This document shows positions 1 to 10,952 of a stretch of 64,000 bases of DNA, piece by piece. The translations under genes were made by a program, and so were the position numbers. How positions within the stretch are numbered: the first letter of the stretch is position 1; every line of letters starts with the position of its first letter. The DNA is taken from NCBI RefSeq assembly GCF_001540865.1, contig NC_033630.1:9800430-9864429 (forward strand). The letters are read 5' to 3'. The notes beneath the pieces are model-generated. The model saw nothing but the letters and a program-made list of their open reading frames with translations, did not search any database and was not told where the DNA came from. This stretch comes from Ananas comosus. Taxonomy: Eukaryota > Streptophyta > Magnoliopsida > Poales > Bromeliaceae.

Positions 1-2524
1 AGGGCACAAACAGTGCCAACAATACAAAGAGCGAGTAAATCCACAAGATAATGCATGTGAAATAAAGAGAGTACTTTACTAAACTATTACAACATTCTCA
101 TTTTCTTTAAATGAATACATTTTCCATTTTCAAAATACATAGCTCTCCGAATCCTCACCTACAATGATCTCTCTCAATACATAGGTGTGCTAATGCAAAA
201 AGGAAAGCTACTATACTACCACGGTCTCACTGGTCGGGCGCGACGCCCTTGCCGCGGTCCTCTCTCTGCAGCCCTGAACCTACCACTGAAAATAGAGTGG
301 GGTGAGAACTATCTTCCATAGTTTCCAGTGGGCTCGGCCGCCGACTCTACCGATCTCCCCACTAGGTCCAAGTGGGCACAAGTAACAACAGATAGATAGA
401 TAGATAGATATGTATCTGAAAGCTGTAAATGCAATAGTAGGAAAACTATGCTACTATGCCCATAATCATGAATATAAATGCATGCATCATATAATAAAGG
501 TTTGCTACCATGCTAACAAATTCGATCCATGTTCGAATAGATGTGTTCAATGACATTGTTAAACCTTTAATCTTTCCATTTTCCCAATCTGTTGCGAGGC
601 CCTAGGGCTCGCCCATAACCCACCTTTCAATCCCAAAGTGGGGAGGGAGCTCTAAGTGCACCCAAGCTCGGGACCGTCTGCGGACCTCCATGTGGTCCGG
701 ACCTCCAAGTGGTCCTAGTCGCGCGACACTCCGGAGTACTCGACGACAATCCCCTCCATGTGGGGATTGGATGGCTATACCATCCCAAACGCAGACTGTG
801 AGCTAGATCTATCCTCTCCAAGTGAGGATACCCTACATCTAGGGTCAATACCCAATCGAATCCTCTCCAAGTGAGGGAGCACTATCACTAGGGTCCACAA
901 CCCAATCAAATCCTCTCCAAGTGAGGATGCCCTACCACTAGGGTCAATGTCTCAATCGACTCATCGACAACCTCTCCATGTGAGGCTACTTAGGTTTACT
1001 AAGTTCTTGTCCACAAGGCATTTTCTAAGGGATCCACCTATCCCTAGGTTCTCAAACCTCTAGTGTCATTTACACTACATTAATGCCACTCGTCATCATT
1101 TAACATTTGGATGCCACTCGTTTGTTCTTTAACATTAACACTACTTTCTATGTCATCAACACCCCCATCGGGTTCATCTCTATCTTTAGCATCATAGGAT
1201 CCACGTTCCGACCCAATCCTCACCTATCTAGTTACCAAGCGTTCCAAGTACACTAGGTTATCATTTAGAAAGCATAAGGAATGGAGCTACTATGCAATCC
1301 TACAATGCAACATGAAGAGATGAGATTAAATGCAATCTAAGACATAGAAAGGAGTTCGAAAGCTTCGGGATGGCACCCTCCACCTTTAATCAATGTAGAG
1401 GCTTTAGAAACGCTCCTCGGCGAACTTTACGAAAAGGCTTTAGCCTTTCCTTGCCCAAATCAACACTATCCCGGCCCTATTTTGCCGAGAACCTCACGCC
1501 GGCTCGCCGAATGCCAAAATCGACTTCGCCCCCGCGTTTTGTGACCTGCCAATAGGGTTTCCAAGGCTTCAAATGAGATTAATCTCATATATTCACAAAA
1601 ACCGCATTTTGGAGCCCTAGGTTTGCACCTATAGCAAACCACCAATAAATCCCTAGATTTCTTGGGATTGATCTATTTAGAAGCTCGTTTAGGGTCCATT
1701 TGACCCATTCCAAAGCACAAAAACCCAAAACCCTAAGTTCTAGAAGCTAGGGCTTGTAGCTTACCTCTTGAGCTACCTCAATAGAGAGAAGAGAAAGAGG
1801 GGAAGATGCTCCAAGCCTTCCCTATCTTGTTCTCCTCCTTCTTCTTCTTCTTCTCCTCCTTCTTCTTCTTCTCTTTCTTCTTCTCCTTCTCTTTTGTTCT
1901 TTCTTTCCTAGAGAGAGAGAGGGAGCAAGAGAGAGTGTGAGAAAGAGAGAGAATGAGAGGCTGTGAGGGAGAGAGAGGGCTTAGCCCACTCTAATAAAGG
2001 CCATTTTGCATTTAGACCCCTCAACTTTTCATCCAGTGCACAGCCCTCACTGGGCAGTTCTCGCGCGGAGGGACCGGTCTCCCCGACTTGGGACCGGTCC
2101 CCGAGAGCTTCCCTCGGGCGCACGCGTTCGGGAACCGGTCTCTCCCCGGGAGACTGGTCCTCGGGAGACCGGTCCTCACCTAGGAGACCGGTCCCCGAGA
2201 GCTAAATTTTCATGACTTAGCCATTTTTTGGCATTTCTCGCTGGGGCAACGTTCGGGAACCGGTCCCTCCCTACCAGGGACCGGTTGCATCATGCAATCC
2301 CGAAACACCCAGCCAAGGGAACCGGTCTCTCACCTCCAGAGACCGATCCCCGAGAGTAACATCAGTCCAATGATGCAGTTTGCCTCATTTGCTCTCGCGG
2401 ACTTAACTCCAAAGCACTTTTTGTGTTTTGGACATTTCCAACTCCCGCAAAGGGTATACTCTCGACAATTAGTCGATCTTGGATGAAGTATAATCCTCGG
2501 ATTTCGAGAATTCACTTCCTTACA
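1..2524 (-). mobile_element. Element F: family II chromoviral LTR, reverse, cut by window edge
   Basis: Reverse copy of the LTR that stands complete at 19852-22442. Reading leftwards it begins at 2524 (the + strand ends in ...CTTCCTTACA, the reverse complement of TGTAAGGAAG) and leaves the window before its GGCGTGACA end, lacking roughly 130 bp. It contains, in reverse, the ACCGGTC palindrome cluster (2060-2345), a CTT-rich tract (1835-1890), hairpins with loop ACWTGGA (754-985), the palindrome ACTCCGGAGT (728-737), the GAGAACTAT hairpin (304-328) and a GATA run (391-410). It interrupts element E at 2524/2525. Whether it is a solo LTR or the end of a full element cannot be told, because the other side is off the window. 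Short open frames here are not credible genes. Confidence 0.85.
304..328 (-). promoter_or_regulatory. Common LTR hairpin (GAACTAT/ATAGTTC type)
   Basis: Inverted repeat found at the equivalent place in the LTRs of all families here. In sense orientation it is GAAACTAT, loop GGAAG, ATAGTTCTC. It is followed by a CCCCAC stretch. The function is unknown. Confidence 0.5.
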
Positions 2525-4750
2525 TCAGCGCAATGCACCACTAGGCCCCAAAAAGTAAAGGTAGATACGAGAAGTAATAATACTAACAAAATAACTGCAG
2601 GTATGAAAGCATGAAATATGTGCTAAATCACTATGTCATAAGTAACATGATGTCAACATTTTGTACATTCACTCTATCATGATGAAGTAAGTACAATGCA
2701 TGACTAATATGTCCCAACATAATAAGCAATAGGCATTATGATCCAATCTATCAATATATGATGAACATACTCTATCATGGCAACCAAGTATACTATGATG
2801 CAACAAGTGAAACTATCAAGTATACTACATGTCCCAAAGCTACACTATAAGCATGTCAAAGTAATCCAACTACTATTCCTATCTAGTAGTGATTGTCATA
2901 TCCCGGTTTAATGTCATTTTTCTATCATGTTCTAGGACCTACATAAGTGTGGTCCAGCTTGTGCGGCCTAAGTGTCAGTGGTAGCTCCAGCATTCCCACT
3001 CTAGGAATGAGTCTATCCCTCCCGACCCCGTAGGTTTCTCAATACCGCACGAGCAAGCATAAGTCGCGTAGGCCAACTCCAGAGTGCCGGCTTGTAGGGA
3101 GCGACCCTCACAAGCATGTGCGAATGAGCACAAATGGCAAACAAGCGTAGTCAATAGCTCAAGTATCCAATCATCATGTCTCTAACATGGTATAAGCCAT
3201 TAGCAACCCAACGGTCTAGTTCTATGTCCCGAGTGAAGTTCCAACATACACTATGTTTAGTGCCTCTTTATGACACTTAAATATTTACATAACCCATGCA
3301 CACTTCACATTCTATGCCGCTTTATGGCACTACTTTACTAGATTCACAAATAACCCGAGCTCAATGCCGCTTTATGACATTAGCTCCATAGTTCGCGAGT
3401 AGTGTAAGTTCCAAGCCTCTTTATGGCTTACTAAAATCCCTTATGTCTCATTTAGGCATAGGTTTAAATGCATAATACAAGTCTCATTTTCATCATAGGA
3501 AAATAAGGTTTCAAGTTCAACTAGAATGCCCGAACACATGCATGAATCCCTTATGCGAGCTCTCTACTACATAGAGGTCCAAAATTTTATTGTACACAAT
3601 ATAGGAATTTTAAACATTCTAAAATTCATAAATAATGCATCTAACATGAATGTGCATGATTTTCCATTTTACAATACTCAAATCATCATAAATGAGTTTT
3701 TCTCATTATATGGCTAGGTCAAACCCACCGAACGACGCGCAACCCTTCGTTTGCTCCTACGAAGGTGTCCACTAAGCTCCTAGCACGCTAGAAGCATCAA
3801 AAAGTGAGCTATAAGAAGTAAACGAACAACTACTAGCTCAAACATTAACCTACTAGGCAAAAAGGCCAAAAATCTCAACTATAGTGTAAAAATTCCTCTC
3901 CAAAACTCAAATAGAAGTCAAATCCCTTCCAAATCAACCTAAACCAAGGTTCTAATCCCATTAGATTAGTTCTAAAAGCCTCTAATCAAAAAGCCCCAAA
4001 ATCAACCCTAAGTTCTCATTCTAGGATTTTTTCTCAAAGAAACCATCAAATCTCGAAATCTAGAGGAAAGAACAAGTTACTTACCTCTTAGAAACTTCAA
4101 TCCAAGCTCAAAGTCCTCTAGGTTTAAGGACCTTCCCTCAAACAAGCCCCATATCCAAGCTCCAAGCCTCTATCAAGGTAGAAATGGCTCCAAAAGGGAA
4201 AAAGAGACGTAAATCCTCCAAAATCCAAACAAAGAGGAGATCAAAACCAAAGAGGATGGTGAAGAGGGCTCCCCTACCTCTTTCTCTACTGGTGCAAGGC
4301 TCAGGGAGAGCCCTAAGGCGTGGGGGATCATATAGGGATGCCACATTGCAAGAACACTCCTGCAGTTTCAACCATTCAGAATCTGCCACGGCGTATCGGT
4401 ACACGGGCCGACGTACCAGTACGGGTCCCACGAAAATGGCAAACCCGAGCCTCGGGTTGGCTTGGAAGCTGTCTGTGTACCGGTACGGCGACGCCATGTA
4501 CCGGAACAACTATCAACCCTGTACCGGTACAGCCACCAACCCTGTACCGGTACACAGCCTGCTGAAGGCTACCCGAGAGCTGACCAAAAATCTGACTTTT
4601 CGAATTTTGGCGCTAAGCATTAAACCTCAATTCTCGGGATTCGAACCATAGGTCAGAACACTGTCTACGACCCTCCACAGAGTGTGAAAAAGCTCGGAAC
4701 ACAAATCAAACACTCGAATCTCGCGATTTGCAAAGGTCCAGTGTGTTACA
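2525..4750 (-). mobile_element. Element E: family I chromoviral LTR, reverse, 3' end missing
   Basis: Reverse LTR. Its 5' end is at 4750 (+ strand ...GTCCAGTGTGTTACA, the reverse complement of TGTAACACACTGGAC). Its 3' part is cut off at 2525 by element F. Sense-order content includes TGTACCGGTACA-like palindromes (4390-4560), a strong donor-like GAG/GTAAGT (reverse, about 4075-4088), five short hairpins at 3259-3460, and the CTTGT...ACAAG hairpin near 3090-3120. It sits inside the chromodomain end of element B. The target duplication would be CACAT (4751-4755), but the partner site is not in the window. Confidence 0.85.
3259..3460 (-). repeat. Hairpin array, family I loop ATAAAGV
   Basis: Five short inverted repeats in about 200 bp, at 3259-3277, 3314-3330, 3363-3381, 3413-3429 and 3442-3460. 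In sense orientation the first four loops are ATAAAGA or ATAAAGC, while stems differ (AGTGTC/GGCACT, GTGCC/GGCAT, AATGTC/GGCATT, AAGCC/GGCTT). The fifth has loop TAAATGA and one mismatch in the sense strand. Stem changes keep pairing. It is described further in the findings. Confidence 0.6.
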
Positions 4751-5017
4751 CACATCTTGGATATTACCCCGGTGGAGCTACAAGAAGATTTGAGCTTTGA
4801 AGAGCAACTAGTGAAGATTTTAGCTCGTGAGGTGAAAAGGCTTTGAAATCACGATATACCATATGTAAAGGTACATTGGAGCAATCACGACGAAAACGAA
4901 GCCACTTGGGAACTGGAAAGTGCAATGCAAGAGCACTATCCCCATCTTTTCCAGATAGAGATTTGAGGTAGTTGTTTCTTCGTTTCGCGGACAAAACTCC
5001 TTTTTAGGAGGGGAGAA
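4751..5017 (+). pseudogene. Element B: integrase C-terminus and chromodomain remnant
   Basis: This stretch reads as the end of a Ty3/gypsy polyprotein homologous to 16640-16873. It covers the linker after integrase and a chromodomain-like end with residues VKVHWSNHDENEATWELE followed by a HYPHLF-type tail, then a stop near 4965. An in-frame TGA (about 4843-4845) breaks it. A C-terminal chromodomain is the hallmark of chromoviruses and in the family guides integration to heterochromatin. The upstream coding part of B is absent, because element E lies directly to the left. It is a fragment, not a working gene. Confidence 0.8.
5006..5017 (+). other. Polypurine tract of element B
   Basis: AGGAGGGGAGAA lies immediately before the LTR start TGTAGTACAC. 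It matches the tract AGGAGGGGTGAA before element A's 3' LTR. In LTR retroelements this tract primes second-strand synthesis. Confidence 0.8.
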
Positions 5018-5854
5018 TGTAGTACACTGAACTTTAGTAAATTGCGAAGTTTTAGTGTTAGAATGGTAATTAGAACTATTCTAGATCGTGTGAGGGGTTG
5101 TCGAGAGTATATCGGCATGTCACTTAAGTGTTTTAAGTGGCCGGAGGAGTGATAAACCTAAAAAAAGTTGAAATTCTGGTTTTTACATTGAGTACCGATA
5201 CCCCAAATCGAGTACCGGTACCCAATACAATTGAATGCGTGGATAAGGGTCTTTTTGGTAATTTCACTCTTATGGTTATCCATTTAAGCCCCAGCTCGAC
5301 CCCAGTAGCTGTTCTAAGGTGCTTGAGCTTGAGAAACAAGGTAAGTTCTATTCCCTATCTCTCTCTAGGGTTTTTTTTTGCCATTTGAAATGGAACTTTG
5401 TGGATTTGAGCTTATTTCCTTCCCTCTCTTGATGCTAGCTGGTTTGGAAAGGCTTGGAGCAATTGTAGAAGGGTAGAAAGAAGAGTTTGGAAGTGTTTCT
5501 TCAACCCTAACTCAGTAGGTACTGAGTTGGAGCTTTGGAAGGTGAACTAGCTAACTATTCTCTCTAGTTTGGATGTATTGGTAGAGGTTTTGGTGGAGTT
5601 CATGGTGTTAGCTCACAGCAGGTTTGTTAAACCCCTTTGGCTGAGATTTGTGATCTTTGCAGGTTGATTTTGGTGTGCTCCAACCTGAGTTGAAGTGAAT
5701 ATTAAGTTTGGATTCTATACTAGGTAAGATTCTACCTAAGTGGGGTGATTATGTGAGGTTCTTATGTGAAGACTTGGGTAAGCTCCTAACTAATTAGTAT
5801 GGTTGTTAGGGTGCTTGGAGGCTAGCGAACACCTTCGCTCGCGAGATCGTCAAG
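5018..5854 (+). mobile_element. Element B 3' LTR, segment 1
   Basis: The LTR begins TGTAGTACACTGAAC directly after the polypurine tract. It is interrupted at 5854/5855 by element A. It resumes at 19616, is interrupted again by C at 19851, resumes at 32500, and probably ends at 36641. It is more diverged from family I than A or G, consistent with its being the oldest host element in the nest. It contains two GTACCGRTAC-like palindromes (about 5190-5222). Confidence 0.8.
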
Positions 5855-6013
5855 TGTAACACACTGGACCTTTGCAAATTGCGAGGTTCGAGTGATTGGC
5901 CGTGTTCTGAGCTTTTCCAGATTTTCTGGTGGGTCGTTGACTGTGTTCCGACTTATGGCATGTGTCCCGAGGTTTGTGGTACAAAGCCTTGCACCAAAAC
6001 CCGAAAAAATGGG

Positions 6014-6382
6014 ATTTGGCTGACTCTCGGATTGAGTTCTGGCGGGCTTGTACCGGTACAAGGTTGTGCTTGTATCGGTACAAGGTTGATGGTTGTACCG
6101 GTACAGCCATCGGAGCTTGTACCGGTATAGAGCCGCAGAGCCCAGCAACCCGAGCCTCGGGTTTGGATTTCGTGGACCTTGTACCGGTACAAGAGCCNAT
6201 TTGGCTGACTCTCGGATTGAGTTCTGGCGGGCTTGTACCGGTACAAGGTTGTGCTTGTATCGGTACAAGGTTGATGGTTGTACCGGTACAGCCATCGGAG
6301 CTTGTACCGGTATAGAGCCGCAGAGCCCAGCAACCCGAGCCTCGGGTTTGGATTTCGTGGACCTTGTACCGGTACAAGAGCC
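6014..6382 (+). repeat. Perfect 184-bp direct repeat around a single N
   Basis: Positions 6014-6197 and 6199-6382 appear identical and are separated by one N at 6198. The 3' LTR of the same element has only one copy (about 17085-17268). This is most simply a failed contig join, not biology. Confidence 0.85.
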
Positions 6383-7389
6383 CGTGTACCGGTACAAGGG
6401 GGCTGATTTCGTGCAGTTTGAACTGCAGGGGGCTTTTTGCGATTGTGGACTTCTTATTAGTACCCCCCACGCCCTAGGGGTCTTCTCTTGAGCTTGGGAC
6501 TAGCAAGAGGAGAGGTAAGGGAGCCCTCTTTGATTTTCTTTTGATCTATTTGGATTTTGGTAGGATTTTAAGAGATTAAACCTCTCTTTTGCTTCTTTTG
6601 CTTGATTGGAGGCTTTTCTACCTTTGGGGCTTTGTTTTGGAGCTTTGTTGAGGGGAGATCCTTGGACTTGGAGAGTTTAGAGCTTGGATTGGAGCTTCTA
6701 AGAGGTAATCTACTTGCTCTCTCCCTCTAGATTTGATTTTTGTTGATGGATTCAAGATGAAACCCTAGATTGGAGAATTAGGGCTTATTTTAGGCATTTT
6801 GATTCTAGGGCTTTTGGAGCTAAATTTTTTGGATTAGAACCTTTCTCTAGATTGGATTGGAAGGGATTTAGCTCTCTTTTGGAGCTTGGGAGAGATTTTC
6901 AACTCATTAGGTGAGTTTTAGCCCTTGTGCTATAATTGTTAATGCTTGATCTTATAGATGATCGTAATACTCGTGTATCTATTCGTTCAATACTTTTAGG
7001 GTGATTTGAGACTCATGGACAACTTCGTTCGGCGAGACGAGGCACTACGCGACGGTTCGGTGGGTTTGACCTAGCCTATATATGAGAAATTCTCACATAT
7101 GGTTATACATGTTCCGTAAATTGGAAAAGCATGCATATTCATACTAAATGTATTTATTATGATTTTTAGAATGCTTAAAATGCATATGTTACATATGATC
7201 TATGTAGTAGAGAGTTGCTTGGGAGATCTATGGTTGCATTTAGCATTCTTTATGAGACTTGGTTTCATGCTTCCATAGTGTAAATGAGTTCGGATTCATA
7301 CATTTAAACTTAAGTTTACTTGTGACATGAAAGATGACAAAATTGCCATTTAGAGGTGTTGAACTAGAAGGTATGTGAACTAGAGAGCT

Positions 7390-7502
7390 AATGTCATCAA
7401 GCGGCATTGAGCTCGGGACATGTGTGAACCTAGTGGATAGGACCATTGAGTAATGTGGAACATGCTTAAACATTAAATGTCTAAGTGTCATAAAGGGGCA
7501 CT
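7390..7502 (+). repeat. Two family I hairpins in element A 5' LTR
   Basis: AATGTC, loop ATCAAGC, GGCATT (7390-7408) and AGTGTC, loop ATAAAGG, GGCACT (7484-7502). Both stems close six pairs counting one T-G wobble. A further CATGT, loop TAGAG, ACATG hairpin is at 7571-7585. Confidence 0.6.
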
Positions 7503-7645
7503 AGACCTAGAGAATGTTGGAACTTCATTTGTGACTTAGAACTAGATCTTCGAGATGCTAGTGACTATACCATGTTAGAGACATGAGGGTTGGATACTTG
7601 AGCCATCGACTACGCTTGTTTGCCTTTTGTGCTCATTCGCACATG

Positions 7646-7684
7646 CTTGTGAGGGTCGCTCCCTACAAGCCGGCACTCCGGAGT
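7646..7684 (+). promoter_or_regulatory. LTR hairpin CTTGT...ACAAG followed by ACTCCGGAGT palindrome
   Basis: CTTGTGAGGG, TCG, CTCCCTACAAG (7646-7669) can fold on itself. Six bases later is the perfect palindrome ACTCCGGAGT (7675-7684). The palindrome or its core recurs in family II and III LTRs. The function is unknown. Confidence 0.5.
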
Positions 7685-7954
7685 TAGCCTACGCGACTTT
7701 TGTTCGCTCGTGCGGTTTTGAGAAGCCTACGGGGTCGAGTGGGATAGACACATTCCAAGAGTAGGGATGTCGGGCTACCACAGAAACTTAGGCGGCACAA
7801 GCTGGACTACATTGGGTAGGTCCCTTATTGGAAATGGGAACCGACACGATATTGAGTGTGTGATAATCACTACTAGACAGATAGTAGTAGCTGGATTACT
7901 TGGACTTACTTCTAGCATAGATATGGACATTTGGGTATTCATACATACATGTAG

Positions 7955-8250
7955 TGTCACGCCCCGGCACGTGCCCAGACCCGCCATACGTCTAAAACAT
8001 ATAAGGCGTCTAAGAACAACAATAATAAAAGCAATAATAAAAGACATCTAGGAGTATCAGAGCATAATAAATGTCTAAATGCTACAACAAGGGATAAGGA
8101 TAAAACTGTAAATCCACTAAATAAAACATAAAGTGATACAAGAAAATCCCAGATACAAGTGCTATAGGTAGATACATAGGTGGTCTCTATACATGGATAC
8201 AAAAACCTCTCACTCTCTCAACTACAAAAGAAAGAGTAAACCACCTAGGT
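7955..8250 (-). mobile_element. Element G 3' LTR end fragment
   Basis: Begins TGTCACGCCCCGGCACG, the reverse complement of the LTR end, and nearly repeats 8429-8740. It stops at the N at 8251. Confidence 0.85.
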
Positions 8251-8251
8251 N
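8251..8251. other. Single-N assembly join
   Basis: The one N separates an LTR fragment from a leader sequence that should not adjoin it, so a stretch of unknown length is missing. Confidence 0.85.
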
Positions 8252-8408
8252 GCCAAACACTCCAATCAACTCTAACTTTTTAGAGTTATCATAATACCCA
8301 ATCATGATACTTTCGCTCACAAGTCGAATAGACCTCGTCTCTCACGAGCCTATTTCCTATAGTCCAACCGGCCTAAGGTCTGCTAGATCCACTAAGACTC
8401 AACCCTAG

Positions 8409-8420
8409 GCTCTGATACCA
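8409..8420 (-). promoter_or_regulatory. Primer-binding site of element G
   Basis: GCTCTGATACCA on + is the reverse complement of TGGTATCAGAGC, the usual plant site for initiator methionine tRNA. It is 8 bp from the LTR edge at 8429. Confidence 0.9.
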
Positions 8421-8428
8421 AATTAATC

Positions 8429-10952
8429 TGTCACGCCCCGGGACCAAGCGGAAGCCCGCCCGGCGCGTGCCCAGACCCGCCATACGTCTAAAACGTACAA
8501 GGCGTCTAAAAACAACAATAAACAAAGCAATAAAAAAAAAAAAGACATCTAGGAGTATCAGAGCATAATAAATGCCTAAATGCTACAACCAGGGATAAGG
8601 ATAAAACTGTAATTCCACTAAATAAAACATAAAGTGATACAAGGAAAACCCAGATACAAGTGCTATAGGTAGATACATAGGTGGTCTCTATACCTGGATA
8701 CAAAAACCTCTCACTCTCTCAACTACAAAAGAAAGAGTAAACTACCTAGGCAAAGTACCGCTCCTCGCTAGCTAGCTAAGCGATCCCCTTGCCGCGATCC
8801 CGTGCCTCCGCCGGTGCCGAAGGCTCTGAAAAGTAAACCATAAAACAGGGGCGTGAGAACTATTAAAAATAGTTCCCAGTGGGCAATTACTGACTTCAGT
8901 GAATGCACCACGAGGCCCAAAGCTACAAAAGATGTCAGTGACTATAAAAGTAGAAAAGCGAAAGGTAAGTAAAAAAAGGTAACTTACTACAACATGATAT
9001 CTCTACTTAACATAATTAGCATAAGTATGAAGCAACTATGCATGAAGTAAAAGTCTCGAACTATCATAATGCTCACAATGCGAAATAGTAAAGTTCCGTT
9101 GTTTACTATTCCGGTCAATGTCCAAGTAGTACACTAAGTCATCATCTGTCCACATGTCATAATGAATACTCAAAGTCAAATCTGAAGAGACCCACCCGAA
9201 GGCTTTCTATGGCCCTGAGACCCACCCGTAGGCTGTCTGGCTGGTGCAGAGCCTAATGGCCCCGTGGTAGTCATCATCCCGACCTTAGGAATGAGCCTGT
9301 CCCACGGCAATCCACTTCGGCGCCCAATCACGCACGGCGAATGTGAATCGCGATGGCTATCTCCGGAGTGCCGGCTTGTAGGGAGCGACCCTCACAAGCA
9401 TGTGCGAATGAGCACAATGGCAAGTAGTCAAACGATCTGTCGCAAGTACCAAGTCCTCATGTCTAATAACATGGAATGTGTCAAGTATCTCAATGGCCTA
9501 TCCCTATGTCATCATGTCTCTAACATGGAATATAGCAGATATGTAGTGGCCTATCAATATGTCTCTACGTTGCAGTTTCATAGTTTACTAGTTTCAAGTG
9601 CCTCTTTATGACACTCTTGTAATCTATGCCAAAGCATGGCAACTATGTTCCAAAGTACATATTCCAAGTCATAATCCTCATAAGTGGTGTATTTTTCACT
9701 TGCAAATAAACACTTTTCCTATATGCATGCATTCTACTCATATAGCTCTACTATATAGTGAAGTTTTCATAATACACAAGGCATGCATTTTAAGTGCTCT
9801 AAAATTCATATAAATTTCATTTAGCATAGAAATGAATTTAAAAAATATTTTACAACAAATAGAAAGAGCATAGGGGTCATTTCGTTCCATTTCCACGAAG
9901 CCAAACCCACCGTCGTCAACGAAAGCTTTCGTTTGCCACGACGAAGGCGTCCACCACACTCCTAATACCCTAAAGGTATGAAAACAAGTGTCATCTAGTC
10001 GAAACGAATGACGCTAAGTTCAACCATTAACCAACTCAAGCTAGGGTTGGGAAAAACTCACCTCAAGTGAAAAACCCTCTCTTAATCTTCAAATGGAAGG
10101 TAGGGGTCTTCCAATCTAACCTATATAAAGGTTCCAAACCCATCAAAAAGGTTTCAAAGCCCTCAAATCAAAAAGCCCCAAATCTAACCCTAGAATCCCA
10201 ATCTAGGGTTTCATCTAGTAAAACCTAAAAAAACATGTATCAAGTAGGGATTACATGCTACCAACCTCAAGAGGAGCTTCAATCCAAGCTCAAAACCAAG
10301 TAGGGTTGAAGTTTGATCCTCCACAAAGCTCCAACCGCAAGCTCGAAGCCACCAAGGTGAGAAAATGGGGAAGAAGATGATGCTCCAAAGCCTCCAAGCA
10401 AGCTCCTTCTCCTCTTCTTCTTCTTCTTCTTCTTCTCCCTCTCTTCTTCTCTCTCTAGAATAGGTGGGAAGGGAAGAAATGAGGAGAGAAGAGGGTGAAA
10501 TGGCCAAATAGGCCATTAAAAGCAACAAAATCCACTTAGGTCCCTCAAAAACTCAAATTTACATCAGCCCGGTCTGGGCAGTTTTCGCCCAGAGGGACCG
10601 GTCTCCCCGACCTGGGACCGGTCTCTCAGCCTGCCCCCGAAAATCCAACGTTCGGGAACCGGTCTCTCCCTGCGCGGGACCGGTCTCTCCCCGCGCAGAC
10701 GCGCTCGGGGACCGGTCTCGACTGCCAGGGACCGGTTGCCTCGCCGGCTGCGCAGCACTGTTCACTGGGGGACCGGTCTCTCCTATCAGGGACCGGTCCC
10801 CGAGAGTAAAAACTCTCAGGACTCTGCCAAAACTCTCGAGATCGAACTTTTAGGCCGGTATACCATCGACGGCCCTCCACCAAGTGTGGAAAAGTTCGGA
10901 ATACAAATCGAACACTCGAACCTCGCAATTTGCAAAGGTCCAGTGTGCTACA
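8429..10952 (-). mobile_element. Element G 5' LTR (2524 bp)
   Basis: Complete LTR, TGTAGCACACTGG...GGGGCGTGACA in sense. In reverse it contains the ACCGGTC palindrome cluster (10596-10800), a CTT-rich tract (10413-10450), CATGT/ACATG hairpins near 9457-9532, the CTCCGGAGT core (9361-9369) and the common hairpin (8855-8879). It is nearly identical to solo LTR P at 44842-47348. Confidence 0.9.

Larger units (their letters stand above)
5855..7954 (+). mobile_element. Element A 5' LTR, segment 1
   Basis: Starts TGTAACACACTGGACC and runs to CATACATACATGTAG, where reverse element G is inserted. The segment holds TGTACCGGTACA palindromes (6049-6390), GAG/GTAAGG (about 6511-6520) and GAG/GTAATC donor-like sites, and the hairpins at 7390-7408, 7484-7502 and 7646-7669. 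With segment 2, and without the artefactual 184-bp repeat, the LTR is about the same length as the 2687-bp 3' LTR. Confidence 0.9.
7955..10952 (-). mobile_element. Element G: family I element, reverse, internal part missing at an N
   Basis: Inserted in A's 5' LTR with a clean TGTAG duplication (7950-7954 and 10953-10957). Read leftwards it has a complete 5' LTR (10952-8429), a primer-binding site (8420-8409) and a leader (to 8252). Then comes a single N (8251), followed by only the last about 296 bp of a second LTR (8250-7955). The missing gag-pol and most of the 3' LTR were probably lost in assembly at the N. No coding sequence is present. Confidence 0.85.

Noticed and set aside
3259..3460. 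CRISPR-like array
   Set aside because: Units are hairpins with variable stems and irregular spacing, not direct repeats with unique spacers, and the DNA is from a plant.
4138..4651. Frames of 123 and 155 codons in element E
   Set aside because: Inside a reverse LTR; no domain, and they cross the palindrome cluster.
5822..6491. Overlapping frames of 117-206 codons on both strands around 5822-6491
   Set aside because: They lie in an LTR and translate the palindromic TGTACCGGTACA repeats (VPVQ, YRYK); the duplicated stretch is an assembly artefact.
7646..7669. tRNA-like or rRNA-like fragment
   Set aside because: The CTTGT...ACAAG hairpin is short and repeated in every family I LTR; no tRNA cloverleaf can be drawn.
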